From Topomyia yanbarensis (taxonomy: Eukaryota; Arthropoda; Insecta; Diptera; Culicidae): a DNA stretch of 64,000 nt. The stretch's first letter is position 1; each line of letters opens with the position of its first letter. This document shows, one piece after another, positions 33,125 through 43,855 of this stretch. A model generated the notes under the pieces. That model was not told where the DNA came from, did not search any database, and worked only from the letters and a program-made list of their open reading frames with translations. The translations under genes and the position numbers were made by a program. The stretch spans positions 70,245,412 to 70,309,411 of the forward strand of contig NC_080671.1 in assembly GCF_030247195.1 (NCBI RefSeq). The letters run 5' to 3'.

Positions 33125-36100
33125 AGGAGATCATCGGGAACCTCTCTCCAACCCCTACTGTCGCAGCGGTTCCCCATCCCAATTTTCCACATTCACAACA
33201 GATTTATTTAATCAATACAACCTTTAGACGTTGCCCTCATTTGTCTGTATCCATACTTGATGTAAAAGTAGAAGGACTTGCTGACACTGGAGCAAGCGTG
33301 TCCATTATAAGCTCACGTCGGCTGATTGATCGGCTAGGGTTACAAATCCAGCCTTGCAACTTAAAGATCCTGACAGCTGATCGAACGCCATACTCTTGTC
33401 TTGGATACATAAATGTTCCATACCGGTATAAATCCATCACCAAGGTAATCCCAACGCTGGTAGTTCCCGAAATATCGAAAGATTTAATTCTGGGTATTGA
33501 CTTCCTTCGAGCGTTCAATTTTCGATTGGTTGATGAGCCCAGAGCTCCAGAAGCCGAGAGTAAGTCTGAAACTGAAAGTTTTGAATTAGCGTATATAGAA
33601 GACTATTTTGGAGAAGATACTGGTCACATTTGTTTTCATCTCTTACCCTCTAGCGAGCCAGACGCCATCGCTCCATCGATCGAGGAAGATGAAAGTTTAG
33701 AGATGCCAACCGTCGAAATACCTACCAGACCCATCAAACAAGTAAGCGATCTTGAGACGGAACATGCACTAACAAGCGAACAACGGATGGAGCTCTTTAA
33801 GGCAGTACAGGAACTCCCGATCACACAAGAAGGCCACCTAGGTCGAACTCCGGTAATCAAACATTCAATCGAGTTAATTGCTGGAGCAACTCCAAAGCGG
33901 ATCCCGTCATATAAATGGTCACCAACGGTTGAAGCTGTGATCGACGCTGAAATGGAGCGTCTGCAAAACTTAGATGTAATCGAACCGTGTATCCACTCGG
34001 CCGACTTTCTAAACCCTTTGTTGCCGATTAAGAAGCCAAATGGAAAGTGGAGGATTTGTTTGGATTCTCGTCGCCTAAATTCGGTCACTAAAAAGGACGA
34101 ATTTCCAATACCGAATATGACACAGATATTGCAGAGGATTCAGAAGGCACGCTTCTTCTCAGTTATTGACCTCACTGAATCATATTATCAGGTCGAACTA
34201 GAGGATCAGGCAAAGAACCTGACCGCTTTTCGAACGAATAAAGGCCTCTTTCGTTTCAAGGTCATGCCGTTCGGTTTGATCAATGCTCCTGCAACAATGT
34301 CACGCCTAATGACGAAGGTCCTAGGACACGATTTGGAACCATTCGTCTACGTATACCTCGATGACATAATAATCTCCGCCGATTCGTTTGAGGAACACCT
34401 TCGTCTAATCCGGTGTGTCGCGAATCGTTTACGCAAAGCCGGACTCACAATCAACATCCTGAAGTCAAAGTTCTGCCAGCAAAGTATTCGCTATCTCGGG
34501 TACGTTCTTTCAGAGGAAGGTCTAACAACAGATAGTGCGAAAATCCAACCGATTCTTGACTACCCGGCACCACGGACAGTTAAGGACGTACGACGACTTC
34601 TTGGCCTCGCCGGATTTTACCAAAAATTCATCCGTAATTACTCTGAGATTACCACGCCAATAACTGATTTGCTGAAGAAAGGCAGGAAAAAGTTTGAGTG
34701 GACGGTTGATGGTGAAACCGCCCTGCGGAAATTGAAGGAAGCACTGGTGTCCGCGCCCGTCTTAGCCAATCCCGATTTTACGCAAAGTTTCATTATTGAG
34801 ACGGATAGCTCGGACCTTGCCATTGGAGCCGTACTAGTTCAGATCCAGAAGGGGGAGCGCAAATGCATCGCCTATTTCTCTAGAAAACTATCCAGTACGC
34901 AGAGAAAATATAGCGCTACAGAGCGCGAATGCCTAGCAGTCCTTCTGGCCATCGAAAACTTCCGACATTTTGTGGAGGGCAATCGTTTCGTTGTTCAAAC
35001 CGACGCGATGAGTCTGACGTTCTTGAAAACGATGTCCATCGAGTCCAAAAGTCCGCGAATCGCTCGATGGGCGCTAAAGCTTTCGAAATATGACGTCGAG
35101 CTACAATACAAAAAGGGGTCCGAAAACATATCCGCGGATGCTCTAAGCCGCTCAATATTCTCAGTCCAAACTTCGCTGGCCGATCCGTATATCGAAGATC
35201 TGAAAAAAGAAATAGAAAGAGATAAGGAGCGGTATCGTGACTTTAAGGTCGTGGATGGCAACATTTTTAAGTTTGTGACTAACTCGACATTGATCGAAGA
35301 CCCTGCATACCGATGGAAGCAAATTCTGCCCCAAGTAGAACGAAAAAAGGCAATAGAGGCAATCCATAATCAAGCCCATCTTGGATTTTTAAAAACCCTC
35401 GAAAAGGTTCGTGAAAGATATTATTGGCCTCGTATGGCAACGGAAATCAAACGGTTCTGCTACTGTTGCTCGATATGTAAAGAATCGAAAGTGCCAAATC
35501 AAAACGTTCGCCCACCCTGTGGGAAACCTAAGCTATGCACGAGACCCTGGGAGATGATTTCGATCGACTTCCTTGGACCCTACCCAAGATCGAAAAAAGG
35601 AAACGTTTGGATTCTAGTCATTTGCGATTTTTTCTCCAAATTTGTACTAGTCCAATGCCTTAAAACAGCCACAGCCCCAGCCGTATGCGCGGTTATGGAA
35701 AACTTGGTTTTCAACCTTTTTGGAGCCCCGTCGATATGCATCACCGACAATGCGAAAGTTTTTTTGTCGGATCAATTCCGGAAAACCTTGAAAACCTATG
35801 GGGTCACGCAATGGAATTTGGCGGTATATCACCCGAGTCCAAACCCATCCGAACGAGTCAACCGTGTCATTGTCACCGCCATTAGATGTGCTTTGAACAA
35901 GCAACCGGATCATCGCAGCTGGGATGAATCTGTTCAGACTATTGCTATGGCCATTAGAACTAGCGTCCACGAGAGTACAGGATTTACACCATACTTCATA
36001 AATTTTGGCAGGAATATGGTTAGCAGTGGCACAGAATACGAACATCTTCGCGAAGCAGACGGAGGAAATAGCAATAACCCTCAACAGCGCAGCGAAAATG

Positions 36101-36393
36101 TCCAGAAGTTGTACGAGCTAGTGCGACACAATCTCCACAAAGCCTACGAAAAGTACTCAAAACCGTACAACTTACGGTCCAACAATAAACATAAATTCCG
36201 AACTGGTGATTGGGTGTACAAGCGCAACGTTCATCTTTCTGATAAATCGAAGCAATTCGTCGGTAAATTTGGGAATAAATACTCAAAAGCACGAATTCAG
36301 TCTGAGCTGGGAACCAACACATACGTTCTGGAAGATGAAATCGGTAACAGGATTCCTGGAACGTTTCACGGTTCCTTTCTTAAGCGAGCGTAA
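33118..36393 (+). CDS. pol: Pol polyprotein: protease, RT, RNase H, integrase
   Basis: Pol is read by -1 frameshift from gag, so it has no start codon of its own. Domains in order: aspartic protease with D-T-G-A (33283-33294); reverse transcriptase with the KKPNGKWR and DLTESYYQ blocks and catalytic YLDD (34354-34365); RNase H with TDSSDLAIGAVLVQ (about 34800); integrase with HHCC finger (H-X3-H near 35365 and C-X2-C near 35470), D of SIDFLG, D of ITDNAKVF and E of NPSERVN. A C-terminal basic region ends in GTFHGSFLKR. Together these copy RNA to DNA and insert it. No stop or frameshift interrupts it. A 1-kb tract without env follows. The order RT-RH-IN marks Ty3/gypsy, not Ty1/copia or Pao. 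Confidence 0.95.
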   Translation, partial: RVEEIIGNLSPTPTVAAVPHPNFPHSQQIYLINTTFRRCPHLSVSILDVKVEGLADTGASVSIISSRRLIDRLGLQIQPCNLKILTADRTPYSCLGYINVPYRYKSITKVIPTLVVPEISKDLILGIDFLRAFNFRLVDEPRAPEAESKSETESFELAYIEDYFGEDTGHICFHLLPSSEPDAIAPSIEEDESLEMPTVEIPTRPIKQVSDLETEHALTSEQRMELFKAVQELPITQEGHLGRTPVIKHSIELIAGATPKRIPSYKWSPTVEAVIDAEMERLQNLDVIEPCIHSADFLNPLLPIKKPNGKWRICLDSRRLNSVTKKDEFPIPNMTQILQRIQKARFFSVIDLTESYYQVELEDQAKNLTAFRTNKGLFRFKVMPFGLINAPATMSRLMTKVLGHDLEPFVYVYLDDIIISADSFEEHLRLIRCVANRLRKAGLTINILKSKFCQQSIRYLGYVLSEEGLTTDSAKIQPILDYPAPRTVKDVRRLLGLAGFYQKFIRNYSEITTPITDLLKKGRKKFEWTVDGETALRKLKEALVSAPVLANPDFTQSFIIETDSSDLAIGAVLVQIQKGERKCIAYFSRKLSSTQRKYSATERECLAVLLAIENFRHFVEGNRFVVQTDAMSLTFLKTMSIESKSPRIARWALKLSKYDVELQYKKGSENISADALSRSIFSVQTSLADPYIEDLKKEIERDKERYRDFKVVDGNIFKFVTNSTLIEDPAYRWKQILPQVERKKAIEAIHNQAHLGFLKTLEKVRERYYWPRMATEIKRFCYCCSICKESKVPNQNVRPPCGKPKLCTRPWEMISIDFLGPYPRSKKGNVWILVICDFFSKFVLVQCLKTATAPAVCAVMENLVFNLFGAPSICITDNAKVFLSDQFRKTLKTYGVTQWNLAVYHPSPNPSERVNRVIVTAIRCALNKQPDHRSWDESVQTIAMAIRTSVHESTGFTPYFINFGRNMVSSGTEYEHLREADGGNSNNPQQRSENVQKLYELVRHNLHKAYEKYSKPYNLRSNNKHKFRTGDWVYKRNVHLSDKSKQFVGKFGNKYSKARIQSELGTNTYVLEDEIGNRIPGTFHGSFLKRA

Positions 36394-37453
36394 TTGCCGT
36401 GACCTGCTGGCTAGTTCCAGTACCATTTATCGAGCTATGACGGTGCATCTGCCGGGAGGCACATAAACAATTGCACAAAAAGCCTAAACAAAATACTCCT
36501 TGAGGTGCTACGGCAAACCGTCCAACGTTCGAGATGTCAGTTCGCTGTTTCCTTGCGTTGTTGACATCCATAGATAATAGATCGCATAAACCACTATCAA
36601 ACCAAATGCCTTCGCGCCACCTCCACTAAGTAGACATCAGTAGACCAAGTAGATCACCGTAGATTCGTCAAAATTTGCACAATAATAATTGTTTTCCGCA
36701 AAATATTAGCTTCAATTTATAATTTCACTCGTCTCTGCATCATGTTAGTTGCCTACGAATGCAATTTTGACATTTGACAGCAACTCCGACAGTGTTCCGC
36801 ATATATACACATACATTAACATTCTGCTCATACGTATAGGTAATAGCTAGCGTCTTAAGACGTCTGATGGATTTGGCATGTTGTTTGTTATTTGGATTCG
36901 AATAGGGCGTTTGAAATGAAATAAGGAGAGGGATGAATGAGATGTAGAATTAAATAGGTTTATTTTGAATAATTCGTTTTCAGACATTTCTGGAGTTATT
37001 TGGCATTAGGATTAAAAAGATTCTGTTTCCAATTTATCAATTGGAGTTATCGGTTTCGGAATGAAGAATTTTCCAGACATTTCTGGAGTCATTTTGAGTT
37101 TAGGGTTAGCAAAGAAAACACCTTTTCAGATATTTTTGAAGTTATGAGTTTTCTTTTTAGTTAGAGATTGATAGAGATAGAATGAGGTTTGAAGCGAGTC
37201 GAGAAGTTTAGGAAAATTGAAGGAAGGGAGTAAAAGAAGGGAACAGATCAGCATCGTCAAATCGAAATCAGACATTTTTAAGTTTCTTTGGTAGACTTCT
37301 GCGTAATTTGGATCAACAAATTAAACGATAGACAGTTTAGCCAAGCTTAATTTGCTAGATACAGAAAATAAGAGATTTCTTCAGCTTTGAAGAATAAAAA
37401 TTTTGAAATTTATTTTAATTTCAAAATTTTTATTAAATTAGTATAAACGAATA
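36394..37453 (+). other. Non-coding tract between pol and 3' LTR
   Basis: No env-like frame. It contains at least three diverged copies of TTCAGACATTTCTGGAGT (about 36980, 37071, 37125). A perfect 16-bp hairpin occupies 37395-37410 and 37417-37432 with a 6-base loop. The usual purine tract directly before the 3' LTR is absent; the last 20 bases are AT-rich. The nearest purine-rich run is at 37220-37245. Confidence 0.8.
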
Positions 37454-38933
37454 TGTAACGAGATAGAATATACCAGTCGGTATCACACTGACAGCATTGC
37501 TTACTGCGCCATCTCTCCGTCAACAGGAAGGCTGCGGCTCACGGAAAAGTTTAACTTTACACGGGCTCCACCTCACCCTCCTTTGCCTTTTCCACCCGAT
37601 GAACCCCAGAAGGATAACTCCAACGAGGATCGTCGAGATCACGTTAGGTAGGCTTGCCGGCAAGAGTGAGTGAAATGGGTAACTCTTTTGTTTTCCGGGA
37701 ATCACGCCACTATACCAAAAAGGGTATTTGTTCTCACTTCAAAAGAGATTGTCGAAGCCATCAGTGGGATACGTACCAAGCGGTGTTCATCGGTAGTAGA
37801 TAGTGACCAAATTTATACGATAAATCCGCTAGTTAGATATTAAAATAAAAAGTTAATGGTTATAGTAGGCGGAGAGCAGCATATTTAGTGCACAGATGCT
37901 GTTAGTAGATCGTAAGTAGGCAACAAAAGCCACCACGTGCTGTTGGTATAAATCAATGATCTATTTTAGGCCCTCTCGATCAAAAAAGGCTGAAATAATC
38001 TGTTTAAAAACCCCTACCGATTGATCACTGAGCAACCCTAGTGATACAAATCAGGTAAAATTGTAATTATCGCGAAATTAGACTTCCGTTAATGATCACC
38101 GTTGAACAGGTAGGCAACCCGCTCAACGTGGGTTTTTCTCTGGGAGCCCCACCCAGCCAACTTCCGCCTGCGCAGATCGGAAAACCCGCCAGCCAGCCAA
38201 TCACCGCCTAGCAGCAAGTTACGCGCCGATCCAACGATCCAAATTCACCATCCTGTGACGTTAAGACGGTACCTCGCCCGGTAGCATTCCGTCGGGCGTA
38301 TACGACGGAGAACAGTCCGACAAATTCTCGTGCTCATTGCCATCCCACGGGCACCCTCGTCGTCCAGGTAAATCGTCAACCGCTAGGCAGAACTGGGCGA
38401 TATGTTGCATGCGCATGGTCGTGCGCGGAGTCACTAAGCGAGCAGTAAGTACGACTGAGATTGCATCGTCAGCGAGGGAAGGATACTACCGGCATCAAAC
38501 TGCATCGTATCAGGTCAGCGTGTGGTAGATTTAGAAGAAGCTAAGGGAAAGAGACCAAATATGTACAGAGATCTAAGCGTCCCGGGACAAGAAAACGCAT
38601 CCATAGGAAAATAGAAATGTTATACCGCTCTATAGTGTCTCTCTATCTCCCTGAGGGTTTATGACCATCTTGATTAAAGTGCGCGGTTCGTTCGTTTTAC
38701 TTTTTATTGTTAGATTTTTACGCGAAAGATTTTCTCAATGAACTTATTCGGTTTGGCTATTGTTTTGGGGTCTCGTCGGTGGATTAGCTGAGTAAGAACG
38801 GTGTTTGAGCCACTTTAACATACCCGCCTTGTGGATAGAGTCTCTGGCCGGACTATCGTCATGCGTCGGCAGCCTTCCTAACGGAAGTGGCGCTTAAGTT
38901 GTCGACTGTTGTGTGCACAAGTAATCCGTTACA
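37454..38933 (+). repeat. 3' LTR, intact
   Basis: 1480 bp, TGTAAC...GTTACA, uninterrupted, and it gives the reference for the broken 5' LTR. It is followed by the target duplication AGGT at 38934-38937. Confidence 0.97.
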
Positions 38934-39020
38934 AGGTATCTAAAAAAATATAACTAAATAATTTTTTTTTTTTTTGGTTATTGGCCAAGAATTTGTTCTA
39001 GTTACTCCTCTGTGCGTCAC
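38934..39020 (+). mobile_element. Inverted-repeat DNA element X, copy 1, right part
   Basis: Continues element X after the target duplication (AGGTATCTAAAAAAATATAAC), matching the reverse complement of 46270-46300, and ends with the right inverted repeat GGCC...GTTACTCCTCTGTGCG (38982-39020). Confidence 0.75.
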
Positions 39021-39084
39021 CGGGAGTTACTATACGCTTAAAATAGGATATTCTTTACGTTACACTCTTACTAGGTACCGGCCA

Positions 39085-39236
39085 ATTATTTGGCGTCCAC
39101 GCAAGATGTTTAAGTTTTTGAATTTTAGTGTCTATCTAGCGCCAATTGGGCGCTGCTTTGGACGTGTCTAACTAGCACTAGGTGTTAGTTACTGACGAAG
39201 AGAATCCGAAACACTAAAAAACCATACTACAGTGAA
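39085..39236 (+). repeat. Fragment of the CTAGTTAGAC foldback family
   Basis: Contains GTGTCTAACTAGCACTAGGT and TTAGTTACTGACGAAGAGAA-TCCGAAACACTAAAA, matching the right arm of the 46681-46927 element. Its left arm is not visible, so this copy is truncated. Confidence 0.6.
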
Positions 39237-39867
39237 AAGAACTATAAATTGGCGTAAATTCTAATTAACAAATTGGCCTTTTCAAAATTCAGTTTCCACA
39301 GTTAGATTTTTGGACGGTCCAATCGGGTGGACCGATAACGGTTACAATTCTCTGTCGATTGCTTTCAAATTTTGAGGGTATCTTCAAGCATGCATAATCC
39401 AGTGAACCACATAATGAAACTAAAAAAATGAAAATTAAAGCTAAAACAAATGAAATAAAAATCAAAAATATACTTTTCAAATTAGTGTCGTTTTTGACAG
39501 ACGAAACAATTACAGAAAAAGATCTGAAACAGTTGATATTTGATTGTATGTGTAAAAGTAAATTTTTACATAATTATGATTCTTGATCACTCTTCAAGAG
39601 ATTCCCAATGATAAACCAAACATCCTGTATATTCAACGATTATTTTTCTACCAATAATATCAATATTGTCGTAAATATCGCATCACCCCCGAACAAATTT
39701 TATTCACTCAATATTTGAGTAGCTTCATTAAAATTAACGAGTTTCGAATAACGCACCTCACGTCGTGTCCATTGCCCTTCCTACTGATGAGCCAAGTGTG
39801 GTTTTATACGATTTAATTGCCGTCGGTCGCACGGAAAAACGACACCCCACCAACGAATCAGCATGCA
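39237..39867. other. Unassigned
   Basis: AT-rich DNA without supported features; the frame at 39765-40064 runs into the next repeat and is not a gene. Confidence 0.3.
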
Positions 39868-40674
39868 GGTGGCCTTTTTGCCTTTCTCATATAGAAGGTT
39901 ATGCAATCACTCTAAAAATCGTCAACCTAATCCCGGCCCGAGTGTCATATGCCATTCGACTCAGTTCGTCGAGATCGGAAAATGTCTGTGTGTATGTGAA
40001 AAAAATGTCACCTTTATTTCTCAGAGATGGCTGGACCGATTTGCACAAACTTAGTCTCAAATGAAAGGTATAACCTTCCCATCAGCTACTATTGATTTTT
40101 TTTTTATTGATTGGACTTCCGGTTCCGGAGTTACGGGTTGAAGAGTGTCACCACACAGCAAATTCCCATATAAACTGAAATGAAAAATTCTCAAAGGGTC
40201 GAGTAAGGGAAAATTTCAAAATAGAATTTGCATTTTTGATGCCAAATGACTTTAAAATGCTTGAAACGTTGAGATTTGATGAAATCTCGAAAAAAAATTT
40301 TGATGAAAATTTACTTTTTTGGACTTTGGCATTTTTTTGTCTTTCTCATATAGACAACCTATTTTTTACCTATAAAAGCTTAGGTAGGATTATGCAAAAG
40401 GGGTTGCTACTTTAAAATTAAAACTAATTTAAAATTTCTTAACAAGTTGAAAAATTTCGGCAGGATCCGGACCTCCCCGGATCATCCTCCTTGATCCGCC
40501 GCTGGTTTCAAGCGATGTTTCAGTGTCGACACATAGTATCTCAAGACCTTGGCTGTCGATCCATTGTATGTATGTGCAAATCGTACTGAATATGTAATAT
40601 ACATTTCCATCATTGTATTGAACATAACCAGCCATGGAATCGTAGTTTGTACAAATGAGAAAGGCACAATTGCC
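39868..40674. mobile_element. Culicine-type interspersed repeat with short inverted ends
   Basis: The left end has TTTTTGCCTTTCTCATATAG (about 39874) and the right end ATGAGAAAGGCACAATTGCC (about 40655), an imperfect inverted pair. The body segments CAACCTAATCCCGGCCCG, CGTCGAGATCGGAAAATGTC and ATTGGACTTCCGGTTCCGG are familiar from repeats scattered through Aedes and Culex sequences (recall, not searched). Non-coding. A GC-rich insert (about 40460-40510) interrupts it. Confidence 0.6.
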
Positions 40675-41269
40675 TCACAAAGTGGATTAAAACAGGTTTT
40701 TGAAAGGGCAATTGAATATAGTTAGCGTTGTTATTAGTTAGTACCTACATTTAATCGAACTCCCACTCGTCACTCATAGTCACGATAGATCCGCCAATAT
40801 GGTAAATGACTATTTTATCTTCCTTTTTTGTGGCAACGAAACTGTCAAATTGATTTTACTGTCCCCTTGCCTGATCCCGTTTGCTTATGGGTTTTGATTA
40901 ATGAAAGTGAATTGTTGATTGGGTTCGTTATTTACTGAGTGCTGTTTGTGCTGTTTCAATTTGCTTTTAGGGATATAGTCGAACCGGTAACATAGAGGAA
41001 GGGCCGGTGGAAAACCATGTTGGGTTTATAGGAAATTTCACTCCTGACAATTCCATGATTCCATTTTTTATTTGAATCACCTATCACTTTAAAGATTTGC
41101 TGTAAAAACTTTTACACATACTACACGCAGGCGGCATTTTACAGCAACTTTTTGCGGCTAAAACTGCCGTGAATTTCCCCATGACCTGGTGTTTCAAAGA
41201 GAGACCCAACGAAAGCCCTGCAAAAACGGTGATTGTACCGCTTTCCAATAGACGCATTTCGCGCTAAAT
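40675..41269. other. Unassigned
   Basis: No supported gene or repeat end. Confidence 0.3.
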
Positions 41270-41812
41270 AATATTCAGAATTGGCAGTACCCTCTGAGAT
41301 TTTAATGAAACTTTCTGTACATGAAGACTCTCTCATAAAAAGACACTTTCTTTGTTTTTCCAAAAATGATCTAGACTGTCTTTTGAAAAGGGTCAAACTT
41401 TTTTTACCGATTTTTTTCAAATGGCTATAGTCGAAGGATTACAAATCCTACAAAAAATGTTGTAGGAGTGCTTTTCACTACATTAGTCTGATTTTTTGAA
41501 TAAAAATATTGAAAAAATTCTTCATTGACTCCTATACTGAAAAAAAATCGATTTTAAAAATTTAAAGTCGATTTACAAAAAACCCCATCTTTGATTTGCA
41601 TAAATTTCGTTCCTAGATAGGTAATCATGTTCCCTACCTACCATCAAAAAATCAAGTTTCAAAGTCATAATCATCTCAGAATTCAATTTCCCAAGTGCTG
41701 GTTGCCTGATATATCCAAAAAGCATCAGAAACGAATTTGGTATATATTCATAACAAATTTGAATGAGGGTAAAGATAAGCCATTTAACATCATCGAAATA
41801 TGCGAGATTTAA
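41270..41812 (-). repeat. AT-rich dispersed repeat, copy 2 (reverse)
   Basis: Reverse complement of the 11020-11620 repeat. Its left family end (CCTCATTCAAATTTG, minus) is at about 41773, the same end as in copy 1. It is followed directly by an I-group LINE relic. Confidence 0.8.
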
Positions 41813-42900
41813 CTAAATACTACTTGGCCTTGTACGAAGAAATATCTTGTCTATGTACCCGCCTGGAAAGTAGAGATTTATGGTGTAGTCTCTAACAGGG
41901 GCCTTAATTGCGAAGTATGGGGTTCGCTCCTTCAAGAATCCTATGCTTCGGTCAGCGAAAATTCTGTTTGGCAAGCAATTGCGTTCAGGAAAAATCAAGG
42001 AGTATATGAAAACAACTTATTTTCCATTAGCCTCATTTCGAATCTTTCGCCGAATCTTCTCTTTCAAACTCTGATCTTTTGGACGGGGATAGTCTACCTG
42101 TTCGCTTTTTTGTGCCGCGAGACATGAACTGCCATCGTTGCAAACAATTGGGCCTACAGCGACTTATTGTAGAAACATGGCACACTGGGGAATCATGAAA
42201 AGTTTTCCTACTGTGAAAGACTTTGCATGATCTCTCGACAGATCCCGCATAGAAATTATGTGGGGACGACATGAAACATTATTTTAAGTAACGCTGCGAT
42301 AAGAATGCAAAAGAGTGCTACACCACCGACAACGACTAAAGTTTCCTTGTTCACTAAAGAGCGAGAGTTTGACCATCCCATTGTGGGAACATCTTCTAAT
42401 GTGCCTATAAATTTCCGAAAGTGGAAAATTAGTTTTCTCTCCTAAGCTACGTCGTAAATGCCTGAGATTGTCTTTTGAAGAGTGGTGTTACAAAACCGAA
42501 GTTAGTGGTTTCTGGTCTCGGTAATCTTAGAAACTAGCAAGAATTTCTACATTGGACATCAAAAACCCCAAGTGTCCCTATATTTCAGTCCCTACATTTT
42601 CCATAATGCTTTACATAATGCATTTGCAGTACGATCGAAAGTTAGACGAAACGAGTACCGTGAACAGTCTCCTACTTCGTAGTGGTCAGAGATTGCTTAG
42701 ACTTGTACGTGAAAGAGACTTTTGAACGTCGGATCGCCCGATTTTTTCCGAATATACGCGACGCTACAAATGCGAATGAAAAAATTGATGAACGCTGAAA
42801 AACGCGATTATTGGCACCGGTCCGTCGCCGGATTAACGGACGGATCATCTGAGAAATAATGTTTCGTCTGGTGGCTAGGGCCTACGTTGTGTATTCGATT
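41813..42900 (+). pseudogene. Decayed I-group LINE (ORF1 and part of ORF2)
   Basis: Frame-broken translation on the plus strand gives YVPAWKVEIYGVVSN (41851 on) matching residues near 98-112 of the intact ORF1 at 28863-27541. It then gives a PVRFFVPRDMNCHRCKQLG-type knuckle region (about 42085-42150) and finally an ORF2 piece, MRMKKLMNAEKRDYWHR (about 42770-42830), matching residues 343-360 of the intact ORF2. Intervening parts are deleted, and stops and frameshifts make it inactive. It is an older relative of the intact LINE, in opposite orientation. Confidence 0.75.
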
Positions 42901-43160
42901 TATCCTGTGATTGGAATACACGGAACTTTCGTCATATGATGACAACTATGCATCGCTTTTATACTAATTATTATGACAGTAGTGGTGAGTGCAATCATAA
43001 AAGAGGTTGGGCTGCCAGCATTCTCCCCACAAAACTGATAGTTTTATTCCTACCTATCAACGACCATGCCCACATCGTTCAAGTTACAGGAGAGTCTCCA
43101 TTTGATGGAGCATGGAAAGTACTTTTTGTATTTCCTGGAGAAAATATGGGAGTTTTTGAG

Positions 43161-43235
43161 TAGGGGAAAGAGGGTAACAGTGAAACTATGAAAACAATAC
43201 GTTTTCATAGTTCCACTGTTACCCTCTTTCCCCTA
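43161..43235. mobile_element. 75-bp near-perfect hairpin MITE
   Basis: Two 35-bp arms (43161-43195 and 43201-43235) with one mismatch and a 5-base loop. Arms begin TAGGGGAAAGAGGGTAACAG. The terminal TA on both sides fits a TA target duplication. No coding. The arm start resembles the TA-flanked element at 19018 (GGGGAA-GA-GGGTAA). Confidence 0.85.
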
Positions 43236-43249
43236 CTTTATCTGAAAAA

Positions 43250-43855
43250 TCATAGCAGATTACAAAAATTGGAAATTCTGAGATGATTATTGATTTTCAT
43301 TGCTTTAATTTTCGATAAAAATACACTGAAAAAAATATTTAGTTTGGACAAGTAAAAGTTTTTTCAAATAACTGTTTTTCCTTGAAAGTGCCCAACTTTA
43401 ATTTTTGACGGTAGGTAGGGAACATAATTACCTATTTTCGAAAAAAATTCATCCAAATCAAAGATGGTTTTTTCTGCAAATCGATTTTTAAAATCGATTT
43501 TTTTCAGTGTAGTTGATGAAGAATTTTTTCAATATATTTATTCAAGAATTTGACTAATTTTGTAAAAATCACTCCTACAACATTTTTTTGTAGGATTTGT
43601 CATTTTTGGACCATAGCCATTTGAAAAAAAAAATGGTAAAAAAAGTTTAACCCTTTTCAAAAGACAATCTAGATCATTTTTGGAAAAACAAATTATGCAA
43701 AGTGGCTTATTGTGACAAAGTTCTCATGTACAGAAAGTTTCATTAAAATCTGAGAGGGTACTGCCAACATTTGATCGAGTTGGCGCGAAATTCGTCAATT
43801 GAAAAAACTGAAGTTGGTTCCCCCAATTTTCAGTGGAGTTACCATTAACTAAGCA
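43250..43855 (+). repeat. AT-rich dispersed repeat, copy 3
   Basis: Third copy of the 11020-11620 family, in the same orientation as copy 1 and inverted to copy 2 about 1.5 kb away. Blocks CACTCCTACAACATTTTTTT, GTAGGATTTGTCATTTTTGG and CATGTACAGAAAGTTTCATT are conserved. Confidence 0.8.

Larger units (their letters stand above)
22535..38933 (+). mobile_element. Ty3/gypsy-type LTR retrotransposon, carrying a nested LINE
   Basis: Order: 5' LTR (22535-22810 and 29182-30384, interrupted), primer-binding site, gag, pol, 1-kb non-coding tract, 3' LTR (37454-38933). LTRs start TGTAAC and end GTTACA. The flanking AGGT duplication proves insertion as one unit. Pol order PR-RT-RNase H-IN places it in Ty3/gypsy. 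No env frame follows pol. By eye the LTRs differ at about three sites in 1480 bp, so insertion was recent and gag and pol are still open. Clade within Ty3/gypsy not resolved. Confidence 0.95.

Noticed and set aside
33636..36084. Minus-strand frames of 150 and 145 codons under pol
   Set aside because: Antisense shadows of pol without recognisable content.
36394..37453. env gene after pol
   Set aside because: No frame long enough and no signal or membrane segments; the tract is non-coding.
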